Positions 1 through 5,524 are shown, counted from the first letter of the stretch. The stretch: DNA of 6,065 nucleotides from DATDAH01 sp036525535 (GCA_036525535.1 DATDAH010000357.1:1-6065), one strand, 5' to 3'. Translations and numbers: made by a program. Notes: generated from the letters alone by a model not told the origin.

Positions 1-370
1 CATCCAGCGGGCCACCCAGTTCCACGACCTGCTGCACCGGCTCCTGAGCATGACGATCTCCGGGCTGCCCTTCGGCGCCACCTTCCAGCCCATCGACGTG
101 AGCGAGGTGGCGGGCCGTCTGGTCGAGCTGGTCGACACCGGCCCGGCGGGTCGGGCCGAGGACATCGGCGGCCCGGAGGTGCTGGACATCGAGGACCTGA
201 CCGGCCAGTACGCCGAGGTGCTGGGGACCAAACCCCGCTGCTTCACCCTTCCCGCCGCGGGCAAGACCCTGCAGGCCTTCGGCAAGGGCATCCAGACCAC
301 CCCCGATCACAGGTACGGCACCATCACCTGGCGCCAGTTCCTGGAGACCAAGGCCGCCGCCGAGCCCTGA
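1..370 (+). CDS. NAD(P)H-binding NmrA-like / SDR-family oxidoreductase (3' part only)
   Basis: This is the C-terminal end (about 122 residues) of a gene that begins before the window. The reading frame is open from base 2, and the ATG at 50 is internal rather than a start. The first visible residues, IQRATQFHD, match a segment conserved in atypical short-chain dehydrogenases of the NmrA/NAD(P)H-binding type. The stretch QPIDVSEVAGRLVELVDTG followed by GGPEVLDIEDLTGQYAEVLG is the usual substrate-side half of these proteins. The Rossmann nucleotide-binding motif (GxxGxxG) would lie in the missing N-terminal half, so cofactor use cannot be confirmed here. Family members are cytosolic; some are reductases and others are redox sensors that bind NAD(P) without catalysis. 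The substrate is unknown. The stop codon is 6 bp from the stop of the convergent imuB gene, with no room for a separate terminator. Confidence 0.85.
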   Translation, partial: IQRATQFHDLLHRLLSMTISGLPFGATFQPIDVSEVAGRLVELVDTGPAGRAEDIGGPEVLDIEDLTGQYAEVLGTKPRCFTLPAAGKTLQAFGKGIQTTPDHRYGTITWRQFLETKAAAEP

Positions 371-376
371 GCCCGG

Positions 377-1918
377 TCAGTCGTAGGTGGCCTCCAGCCA
401 CCACCGGCCCTCCTCGACGGACAGGAGCAGGGCCGTGCCCTCGGCGGTCAGGACCTGGAAGCGGGCCCGGCGACGGTGGTTGGCGGTGTCCCACCAGCGC
501 TCGTCCACCGGCCAGGGCCCGGCCCAGCCCGCCACCGCCTGGTCGGCCCCGGTGCCGATCCGCACCCGGGCCAGGGCCGCGGTGGCCAGGCCCCGGCCGC
601 TGACCCCCACCGGCCGGTCGTGGCGGTCCACCACCTCGGCCCGCACCGGGGTGGCCAGGACCCGGGCCGGAAGGGGGGTGGGCAGGCGACCGGGCCAGGG
701 GGCGACGGCGGCGTCGGTGACCAGGAAGCGCTCGGTGAGGTCCACGGCGTCGGCCGGGACCAGGGCGATGGCCTCGGCGGGGCTGCGCCCGCCCCGCCGC
801 TCGGGGACGGTGGCCGCCCCCGGGCCCAGGAGGCCGTCCACCCGGGCCAGGGCCCGCGCCGCCCGTTCCGCCGCCGCCGACTCGCCGCCCCAGAAGCCGA
901 GCTGACGGCCGCGGGCCGCCCCCACCTCGATGGGCTCCAGGCGGAGGAGGGCGATCCCGCTGGTGGGACGGCTGGCGGCGCTGCTGTTGAGCCAACCCTC
1001 CAGTTGCCAGCGCACCCGCTCGGCCATGGCCGGGGCGGTGAGGGCCCCCTCGTGGCGCCAGCAGCGCTCGTGGACCTCGCCGTGCTCGGTCTCGGCGGTG
1101 ACCAGGACCTGGGCACAGGACAACCCCCGTCGGGCCAGGCGCTCGTGGAGGTCGTCGGCCAGGCGCTTGGCCGCGAAGGCGGCGGCGTCGACCCGCTCGG
1201 CCGGGGGGTCCAACTCGACGCGGGCGACCAGGTCGGGTGGGGGTGGCCGGGTGTCAGGCAGGCGGGCGTCGTCGCCGGAGGCCAGGCGGTGGGCCCGCTC
1301 CCCCGGCCAGCCGAAGCGGGCCACCAGGTCGGGGCGGGGCAGGGCGGCGAGGTCGGCCAGGGTGGTGATGCCCAGGCGGGTGAGCACGTCGGTCAAGGCC
1401 TCGTCCTCCAGCGCCTCGACGGGGAAGGGGGCGAGGAAGGCCGGGGTTGCCCCCGGCGGGACCACCAGGCCGCGCCGGGCGGCGAGGAGGGCGGCGAAGG
1501 GGCCGTCGGCCACCCCCACCCGGCTCGGCCCGGCGATGGCGTCGGCGACCAGGCCGGCCATCCGGCGGGCCAGGGCCTCGTCCCCCCCGAAGTAGCGGGA
1601 GGGTCCCCGGGTGGGGAACGAGCAGACCCCGGGGCGGGTCAGCTCCACCCGGGGGGTGACGGCCTCGACCGCCCCGGCCACGGCCTCGAAGGCCCTGGCG
1701 TCCCGGGCGGGGTCGTGGTCCACCAGCTCCACCTCGGGGCAGCGGGACTGGGCCTCCCGCCGGCGCAGTCCCACCCGGACCCCCTCGGCCCGGGCCGCGG
1801 GGGTGGTGGCCGTCACCCGATGGGCGTGCAGGACCACGGCGGGCACGGACAGGTCCACCCCCGCCGCCACCAGCGCCCAGTCCGGGCACCACACCACCAT
1901 CGTCCGCGTCGACGTCAC
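377..1918 (-). CDS. imuB: ImuB, Y-family DNA polymerase homologue of the mutasome (probably catalytically inactive)
   Basis: The product has 513 residues and is full length for the actinobacterial ImuB group. It opens with MVVWCPDW (residues 7-14), where active Y-family polymerases carry the first catalytic Asp region. The second catalytic segment (SIDE in active enzymes) is replaced by RPGVCSFPTRG (95-105), so the metal-binding acidic residues appear lost. This is the known state of ImuB, which acts as an adaptor. A helix-hairpin-helix thumb lies near 168-205, the little-finger-like domain near 230-335, and a sliding-clamp motif QLGFWG at 339-344. The protein ends in the family-typical WAGPWPVDERWW and WWLEATYD. 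In studied systems ImuB links DnaE2, ImuA' and the beta clamp for error-prone translesion synthesis. I chose the GTG start at 1918 because it overlaps the imuA' stop as GTGA, which suggests translational coupling. ATG at 1900 (residue 7) is the alternative. Expression should follow the SOS promoter upstream of imuA'. Confidence 0.93.
   Translation of the reverse strand: MTSTRTMVVWCPDWALVAAGVDLSVPAVVLHAHRVTATTPAARAEGVRVGLRRREAQSRCPEVELVDHDPARDARAFEAVAGAVEAVTPRVELTRPGVCSFPTRGPSRYFGGDEALARRMAGLVADAIAGPSRVGVADGPFAALLAARRGLVVPPGATPAFLAPFPVEALEDEALTDVLTRLGITTLADLAALPRPDLVARFGWPGERAHRLASGDDARLPDTRPPPPDLVARVELDPPAERVDAAAFAAKRLADDLHERLARRGLSCAQVLVTAETEHGEVHERCWRHEGALTAPAMAERVRWQLEGWLNSSAASRPTSGIALLRLEPIEVGAARGRQLGFWGGESAAAERAARALARVDGLLGPGAATVPERRGGRSPAEAIALVPADAVDLTERFLVTDAAVAPWPGRLPTPLPARVLATPVRAEVVDRHDRPVGVSGRGLATAALARVRIGTGADQAVAGWAGPWPVDERWWDTANHRRRARFQVLTAEGTALLLSVEEGRWWLEATYD
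887..904 (-). other. Sliding-clamp binding motif within ImuB (QLGFWG)
   Basis: Codons 339-344 of imuB read Gln-Leu-Gly-Phe-Trp-Gly. This fits the bacterial beta-clamp binding pattern Q-L-x-[LF]-[FW] and resembles the QLPLWG motif that mycobacterial ImuB uses to reach the clamp. It sits just after the little-finger-like domain, where polymerases of this family usually carry the motif. The function is inferred from that similarity. Confidence 0.75.
1915..1918 (-). other. GTGA start/stop overlap coupling imuA' to imuB
   Basis: On the minus strand the four bases GTGA contain both the GTG start of imuB and the TGA stop of imuA'. Such 4-bp overlaps usually mean that ribosomes finishing the first gene restart on the second. 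Only a weak GGGTGG-like ribosome site is visible upstream of this GTG, which fits coupling. Confidence 0.75.
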
Positions 1919-2712
1919 GCCACCCGCACCGGCCGAACCGTTCTGGCGCCTGATTGAGGCGTCATCACGCCGCCATCGGGCGCCAGAACACGGAGATCCG
2001 GAACCTCGACCGCGGCGACGGGGTCGGCCTCGGCGGGCAACCAGAGGTCGGCGGCCCGGGGACGGGCGGCCTCGCGGCGACCGCTGACCTCGAGGTGGAC
2101 CCGGCGGCGCTGCAGGTGGCCATGGCCCCGGCCCAGCCCCTCCCAGTCCGGGGTGGTGAGGGCCAGGCGCAGGTCGGCTCCTTCGGGCCAGGCCGAGACG
2201 GCCCCGCCTCCCGCCAGGACCACGACCGTCCCCCGCTCCCGGGCCCGGGCGGTGAGGCGGCGGGCGTCAGCCGGCCGGACCTTGCGATCGGGGGCGGCCA
2301 CGACCAGGTCGAAGCCGTCGAGCAGGGCCCCCAGCACGGTGGCCCACGAACCGCCGGGCGGGGCGACCACGGCCAGGCGCTCCAGCGCCACCCCGGCGTC
2401 GGCCGCGGCCAGCAGGCCCACGGCGGGCAGGCCCACCAGCACCGCCCACGAACCGGCCTCGGTCGGGGGAGCCAGCAGGGACCACAGCAACGACGTCGAG
2501 CCCGGCCCCTCGAGGCCCACCACCGAGCCCCGGCGCACGCCACCCCCGGGCAGGACCGCCTCCAGGGCCGGGGCCGCGGGCAGGCGCTGCTCGTCGGTCA
2601 GGGTCACGGGCCTGACCATGTCCCGTGTCGCCGCCAGGGCGGCTCCCCCGGCTACGCCGGATTCGACGAACCCCGTTCGAGCTGCTGCGCTCCGCTCCGC
2701 AGCGTTGGTCAT
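1915..2712 (-). CDS. imuA': ImuA', RecA-fold accessory protein of the ImuA'-ImuB-DnaE2 mutasome
   Basis: The product has 265 residues. It is identified by a RecA-like core and by its place directly before imuB. A typical lead-in, LPAAPALEAVLPGGGVRRGSVV (44-65), precedes the position of the Walker A loop, which reads GLEGPGSTSLL (66-76). This loop lacks the GK[T/S] lysine, so ATP hydrolysis is doubtful. GFDLVVAAP (133-141) sits where a Walker B strand would be, and it too lacks a clear acidic residue at its end. The last 70 residues are basic and Pro/Ala-rich, a region that could contact ImuB. In mycobacteria ImuA' is SOS-induced and needed with ImuB for DnaE2-dependent mutagenesis. The ATG at 2712 is supported by GGGGAG 7 nt upstream and by a promoter with a LexA box ending 36 bp before it. 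ATG at 2619 (residue 32) is a less likely alternative. The first 31 residues are low-complexity Ala-rich. Confidence 0.88.
   Translation of the reverse strand: MTNAAERSAAARTGFVESGVAGGAALAATRDMVRPVTLTDEQRLPAAPALEAVLPGGGVRRGSVVGLEGPGSTSLLWSLLAPPTEAGSWAVLVGLPAVGLLAAADAGVALERLAVVAPPGGSWATVLGALLDGFDLVVAAPDRKVRPADARRLTARARERGTVVVLAGGGAVSAWPEGADLRLALTTPDWEGLGRGHGHLQRRRVHLEVSGRREAARPRAADLWLPAEADPVAAVEVPDLRVLAPDGGVMTPQSGARTVRPVRVA
2667..2679. repeat. Inverted repeat CGAAC-CCC-GTTCG inside the start of imuA'
   Basis: A perfect 13-bp inverted repeat with a 3-nt centre falls in codons 12-16 of imuA', flanked by TCGA on both sides. Its half-sites equal those of the LexA box at 2749, but the spacing is 3 nt instead of the 4 nt that LexA requires. 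It is listed as sequence structure only; a function as an operator is doubtful. Confidence 0.35.
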
Positions 2713-2719
2713 GTCATGG

Positions 2720-2725
2720 CTCCCC
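2720..2725 (-). promoter_or_regulatory. Ribosome binding site of imuA'
   Basis: GGGGAG on the minus strand lies 7 nt before the ATG at 2712. This is a strong Shine-Dalgarno match at the right distance, and it decides the start of imuA' in favour of 2712 over the internal ATG at 2619. Confidence 0.7.
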
Positions 2726-2744
2726 AGCCGTTGGCAGGGACCCC

Positions 2745-2773
2745 AGTATCGAACATCTGTTCGTCACTGGCAA
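2745..2773 (-). promoter_or_regulatory. Predicted SOS-controlled promoter of imuA'-imuB
   Basis: On the minus strand a -35 hexamer TTGCCA (2768-2773) is followed by a 17-bp spacer and a -10 hexamer GATACT (2745-2750). Compared with the sigma-70-type consensus this is 5/6 at -35 and 4/6 at -10, with ideal spacing. Transcription would start near base 2738, giving a leader of about 25 nt that contains the GGGGAG ribosome site. The LexA box covers most of the spacer and the end of the -10 element, so bound LexA would block RNA polymerase directly. Confidence 0.7.
2749..2764. promoter_or_regulatory. LexA-binding SOS box
   Basis: The site reads TCGAACATCTGTTCGT. It matches the Gram-positive/actinobacterial LexA consensus TCGAAC-N4-GTTCGA at 11 of 12 defined positions, including the complete GAAC-N4-GTTC core. 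It ends 36 bp before the imuA' ATG and lies inside the predicted promoter, the normal position for repression. On the other side, the VOC-family gene starts 51 bp away, so the site could also influence rightward transcription. After DNA damage, RecA-stimulated LexA self-cleavage should free the site and induce imuA'-imuB. Confidence 0.92.
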
Positions 2774-2815
2774 GCGGCAGGGAACATCGACCCCCGACTG
2801 GTGTTCAGTGGGGGC

Positions 2816-3310
2816 ATGGACCTCGATCTCGACCGCCTCGCGGCCCGCCGCCAAGAGCTGAAGGACCAGTACCTGCAGGAGCGTGAGGACCGTCCGGCCT
2901 CCAGCGCCCGCGGGGTCCACCACGTCGCCCTGCTCTCCGCCGACGTGGAGACGACCATTCGCTTCTACCAGGACCTCCTCGAGTTCCCCCTGACCGAGTT
3001 GTTCGAGAACCGGGACTACGAGGGCTCGACCCACTTCTTCTTCGACATCGGCAACGGGAACACCATCGCCTTCTTCGACTTCCCCGGCCTCGACCTGGGT
3101 GACTACGCCGAGGTGCTCGGCGGCCTCCACCACCTGGCCATCTCCATGCCCCCGGACCGGTGGGCCCACGTGAAGGCCAAGCTGGACGACGCCGGCGTCG
3201 GCTACGACCACATCGACGGCAGCTCCATCTACTTCCGGGACCCCGACGGGGCCCGCCTCGAGCTCATCAGCGACCCGCTGGGTGAGATGTACGGCTCGCC
3301 CGTCACGTGA
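2816..3310 (+). CDS. VOC (vicinal oxygen chelate / glyoxalase-fold) family protein
   Basis: The product has 164 residues. After a charged helical N-terminal segment of about 32 residues (rich in Arg, Asp, Glu and Gln) comes one pair of beta-alpha-beta-beta-beta modules. Module one is GVHHVALLSADVETTIRFYQ from residue 33; module two begins LHHLAISM near 104 and ends in YFRDPDGARLELI (139-151). Likely metal ligands are His35/36, His106 and Glu149, with His73 in the strand STHFFFDIG as another candidate. VOC enzymes include glyoxalases, extradiol dioxygenases, epimerases and thiol transferases; the substrate cannot be read from the sequence. The pirin-family gene follows 10 bp later, so the two are probably one transcript. 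ATG at 2816 has GTGGGGG immediately before it, at poor ribosome-site spacing. An in-frame GTG at 2801 is possible, and a leaderless mRNA cannot be excluded. The gene is divergent from imuA' and starts 51 bp from the SOS box. Confidence 0.85.
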   Translation: MDLDLDRLAARRQELKDQYLQEREDRPASSARGVHHVALLSADVETTIRFYQDLLEFPLTELFENRDYEGSTHFFFDIGNGNTIAFFDFPGLDLGDYAEVLGGLHHLAISMPPDRWAHVKAKLDDAGVGYDHIDGSSIYFRDPDGARLELISDPLGEMYGSPVT

Positions 3311-3316
3311 GGAGAG
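3311..3316 (+). promoter_or_regulatory. Ribosome binding site of the pirin-family gene
   Basis: GGAGAG directly follows the VOC gene stop, and its GGAG core sits 6 nt before GTG at 3321. It decides the start of the pirin gene at this GTG. An in-frame ATG at 3282 lies inside the VOC gene and would add 13 residues not expected for the family. Confidence 0.8.
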
Positions 3317-3320
3317 AACC

Positions 3321-4019
3321 GTGATCGACGTCCGGCGCGCCCGCGACCGATTCCACACCGCCATCGACTGGCTGGACTCGTGGCACAGCTTCAGCTTCAG
3401 CAGCCACTACGACCCGGCCAACGTGGGCCACGGCCTCCTCCTGGTCAGCAACGACGACCGGGTGGCCGCCGGCCAGGGCTTCGGCGCCCACGCCCACCAG
3501 GACATGGAGATCGTGACCTGGGTGCTGGAGGGGGCACTGGCCCACCAGGACTCGGCCGGGAACTCCGGGGTCATCACCCCGGGCGTCGCGCAGCGGATGT
3601 CGGCCGGCACCGGCATCCGCCACTCGGAGATGAACGCCAGCCGGGACGAGCCCGTCCACTTCCTGCAGATGTGGGTGCGGCCCGACACGGTCGGCGTCGA
3701 GCCCGGCTACGAGCAGGTCGACATCAGCGACCGCCTGGTCCCCGGCGAGCTGGTGCCGGTGGCGTCCGGCCGAGGCCACGAGGGCGCCGTGCACCTCCAC
3801 CAGCAGGACGCCGTGCTCTGGGCCGTCCGCCTGGACGAGGGTCAGACCGTCACCATCCCGGCCGCCCCGCACGTCCACGTCTTCGTGGCCCGGGGCTCGG
3901 CCCGGCTGTCGTCGGCGTCGATCGACCTGGCCGAGGGCGACGCCGTCCGCCTCACCGACGAGCCCGAACAGGAGCTCACCGCCGCCGCTGACACCGAGGT
4001 CCTCGTCTGGGAGGTCTGA
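3321..4019 (+). CDS. Pirin-family bicupin protein (YhhW-like; possible quercetin 2,3-dioxygenase)
   Basis: The product has 232 residues, the normal size for bacterial pirins such as E. coli YhhW. The N-terminal cupin carries the metal site: GFGAHAHQDMEIVTWVLEG gives His57 and His59, and GTGIRHSEMNAS gives His101 and Glu103. These are the four ligands, at nearly the same numbers, known for this family, which supports the GTG start at 3321. W21-H22-S23-F24-S25-F26 and HYDPANVGHG (29-38) are also family signatures. The C-terminal cupin (from about 150) lacks a full metal set, as usual. Some members have quercetinase activity in vitro and others act as redox or regulatory proteins. The natural role is usually unknown and remains so here. 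The gene follows the VOC gene by 10 bp with its own strong ribosome site, so the two probably form an operon of small metal-binding proteins. Confidence 0.93.
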   Translation: MIDVRRARDRFHTAIDWLDSWHSFSFSSHYDPANVGHGLLLVSNDDRVAAGQGFGAHAHQDMEIVTWVLEGALAHQDSAGNSGVITPGVAQRMSAGTGIRHSEMNASRDEPVHFLQMWVRPDTVGVEPGYEQVDISDRLVPGELVPVASGRGHEGAVHLHQQDAVLWAVRLDEGQTVTIPAAPHVHVFVARGSARLSSASIDLAEGDAVRLTDEPEQELTAAADTEVLVWEV

Positions 4020-4024
4020 CACAC

Positions 4025-4055
4025 GGCTCGGCCGCCGACGGTTTTGGTCGGAGCC
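4025..4055 (+). terminator. Weak stem-loop between the pirin and GPP34 genes
   Basis: CCGAC (4035-4039) pairs with GTCGG (4047-4051) around a GGTTTTG loop. An outer GGCT/AGCC pair (4025-4028 with 4052-4055) could extend it across a bulge on the left arm. No T-run follows, so it is not a classic intrinsic terminator. It starts 5 bp after the pirin stop and might attenuate read-through or mark the 3' end of the VOC-pirin transcript. Confidence 0.3.
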
Positions 4056-4076
4056 ACAGGCGGGTAGACCCGGTGG

Positions 4077-4718
4077 ATGCTGCTGGCTGAAGCCTTCGTC
4101 CTCCTGGCCCTCGATGCCGACGGCACGCCGGCTCGGGGCAACACCAACCAGTCGTCTGTCGCCGTGGGCGTGACCGGGGCGCTGATCGCCGAGCTGGCGA
4201 TCGACGGCCACGTCGAGCTGACCGACGGCCGCCTCCACCTGACCGGCACCCGGCCGACGCACCGGCTGCTGGACCAGACCCTCGAGAACCTCGCGCCGCA
4301 CGAGGGCAAGAAGCTGAAGAGCCGACTGTCGTCCGTGAAGCACTCGGGCTGGCCCGAGGTCGTCGACTCGATGGTGGCCGACGGCACGATCGGGCGGGAG
4401 AAGGATCCCCTGCGGCCGACCCGCCACCCGGTGACCGACCCGGTCGCCCATGCCGCCCTCCTTGCCGAGGTCCGGGCCGCCGCGACCGGTGACGGCCCGT
4501 TGACCCAGCGCGACGCCGTGCTCCTGGCGCTGGCGGGACCCTGCCAACTCCTCGAGGTCGTGGCCCCTGAGCGGGCCGACCGCAAGCAGGCCAAGCGCCG
4601 GATCGCGGCCGCCTCCGAGCAGGTCGAGGCCGCCGCCGCGGTCAAGTACGCCATCGAGGCCGTAGCCGCCGCGACCACCGCCGTGGTGGCGGCGAGTGGC
4701 GCCGTCTACGCCGGCTGA
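4077..4718 (+). CDS. GPP34 (GOLPH3/VPS74-like) family protein
   Basis: The product has 213 residues. The start LLAEAFVLLALDADGTP (2-18), followed by VAVGVTGALIAELAIDGHVEL (28-48) and DGRLHLTG, is the standard opening of GPP34-domain proteins. The mostly alpha-helical domain continues with a basic stretch GKKLKSRLSSVKHSG, then MVADGTIGREKD and TQRDAVLLALAGPCQLLEVV. In eukaryotes GOLPH3/Vps74 binds PI4P on Golgi membranes. Actinobacteria carry many single-domain versions, some in gene sets thought to act at membranes, but their role is not established. The last 27 residues are an Ala/Val-rich segment (AAVKYAIEAVAAATTAVVAA) that could be a hydrophobic helix lying on a membrane. The ATG at 4077 has only a weak ribosome site (GGTGG touching the start, AGGCGGG 12 nt away). 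It lies 57 bp after the pirin gene and may be co-transcribed or have its own promoter, which I could not identify. Confidence 0.85.
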   Translation: MLLAEAFVLLALDADGTPARGNTNQSSVAVGVTGALIAELAIDGHVELTDGRLHLTGTRPTHRLLDQTLENLAPHEGKKLKSRLSSVKHSGWPEVVDSMVADGTIGREKDPLRPTRHPVTDPVAHAALLAEVRAAATGDGPLTQRDAVLLALAGPCQLLEVVAPERADRKQAKRRIAAASEQVEAAAAVKYAIEAVAAATTAVVAASGAVYAG

Positions 4719-4730
4719 CGTCCTGCCCCG

Positions 4731-5489
4731 TCAGCTCCGCTTGGCCAGAAGGGTCTCGACGGGGCCGAGGTCGAAGGGGTGGCCGGTCATCACGATGACA
4801 TGGGTGGCGCCGGCCTCGAGGTAGGCGTCGACGTTGTCGACCTCGTTGCCCTGGATGGCGACGGTGCGCTCGATCTCGGCGGGGTCACGGCCCAGCTTCT
4901 CGCACCACTCGTCGAGCACGCCGTTCTTGTGGGTGAAGTTGGAGGGTGGGCCGAAGGTGTTCCAGGCGTCGGCGTACTGGGCGACCAGGCGCAGGGTGAC
5001 CTTCTCGCCCCCACCCCCGATGAGAACGGGCAGCTCGCCCGCCGGGCCGGGGTTCCGCTCGGCCAGGCGGGCCTTGATCCGCTTCAGCGACGCCTCCAGC
5101 TCGCGCAGGCGGCCCGGCGCGGTGCCGAACTCGTAGCCGTACTCGGCGTAGTCCTTCTCGAACCACCCGGACCCGATGCCCAGGTAGGTGCGTCCACCGG
5201 AGAGCTGGTCGACCGTGCGGGCCATGTCGGCCAGCAGGTCGGGGTTCCGGTACGAGTTGCCGGTGACCAGCAGCCCGATGTGGGCGTTGGTGGTGGTGAC
5301 GGCCATGGCGGCCAGCAGCGTCCAGCCCTCGAAGTGGGCGCCCGTGTCGTCGCCGTACAGGGGGTAGAAGTGGTCCCAGGTCCAGATGCTGTCGACCCCG
5401 AGCCGGTCAGCCGTCTCCCAGGCACCCCGCAGCTCGTCGATCGAGCAGTGCTGCGGATGGAGCTGGACGCCGACACGGAAGGAAGCCAT
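4731..5489 (-). CDS. LLM-class (luciferase-like) F420-dependent oxidoreductase
   Basis: The product has 252 residues forming a (beta/alpha)8 luciferase-like fold. Recognisable blocks are VGVQLHPQHCSIDELRGAWE (6-25), SIWTWDHFYPLYG (34-46), LLVTGNSYRNPDLLADMART (73-92), LSGGRTYLGIGSGWFEKDYAEYG (96-118) and LPVLIGGGGEKVTLRLVAQYADAWN near 155-180. The LGIGSGWFE and GGGG...ADAWN blocks are typical of the group annotated as F420-dependent, so it probably moves hydride between F420 and an unknown substrate in the cytosol; FMN use cannot be excluded. The start is the ATG at 5489, which gives the family-typical N-terminus and has GGGTAGG 9 nt upstream. The open frame extends to 5585, but those 32 extra residues fit no known member and overlap the PMT gene. 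It lies 35 bp after the PMT-family gene on the same strand, is probably co-transcribed with it, and faces the GPP34 gene across 12 bp. Confidence 0.9.
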   Translation of the reverse strand: MASFRVGVQLHPQHCSIDELRGAWETADRLGVDSIWTWDHFYPLYGDDTGAHFEGWTLLAAMAVTTTNAHIGLLVTGNSYRNPDLLADMARTVDQLSGGRTYLGIGSGWFEKDYAEYGYEFGTAPGRLRELEASLKRIKARLAERNPGPAGELPVLIGGGGEKVTLRLVAQYADAWNTFGPPSNFTHKNGVLDEWCEKLGRDPAEIERTVAIQGNEVDNVDAYLEAGATHVIVMTGHPFDLGPVETLLAKRS

Positions 5490-5498
5490 TACGTCGAA

Positions 5499-5505
5499 CC
5501 TACCC
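5499..5505 (-). promoter_or_regulatory. Ribosome binding site of the LLM oxidoreductase gene
   Basis: GGGTAGG on the minus strand lies 9 nt before the ATG at 5489. It is a moderate match in the short gap after the PMT-family gene and supports the 252-residue start over the longer frame that reaches back to 5585. Confidence 0.5.
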
Positions 5506-5524
5506 AGCGCCTGCAGGCCGACCC

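Noticed and set aside
50..370. ATG at 50 as the start of a small 106-residue gene
   Set aside because: The frame is open upstream to the window edge and encodes the family-typical IQRATQFHD, so the ATG is internal to a truncated larger gene.
476..1957. 493-codon open frame on the plus strand opposite imuB
   Set aside because: Its translation is a Gly/Pro/Gln/Val-rich low-complexity shadow of imuB, a common effect of very high GC. It shows no domain and no ribosome site, while the minus-strand frame encodes a clear ImuB.
2153..2815. Plus-strand extension of the VOC frame back to 2153
   Set aside because: The upstream part is opposite imuA', is Arg/Ser/Pro-rich and has no family similarity. 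VOC homology begins near residue 33 of the ATG at 2816.
3303..4547. 414-codon open frame on the minus strand opposite the pirin and GPP34 genes
   Set aside because: It spans two well-supported plus-strand genes and the gap between them. Its translation is Gly/Val/His/Arg-rich with no recognisable fold, typical of an antisense shadow.
5509..5518. 10-bp palindrome GCCTGCAGGC between the PMT and LLM genes
   Set aside because: It has no loop and no T-run, so it cannot form a useful terminator hairpin. Short GC palindromes are expected by chance at this base composition.
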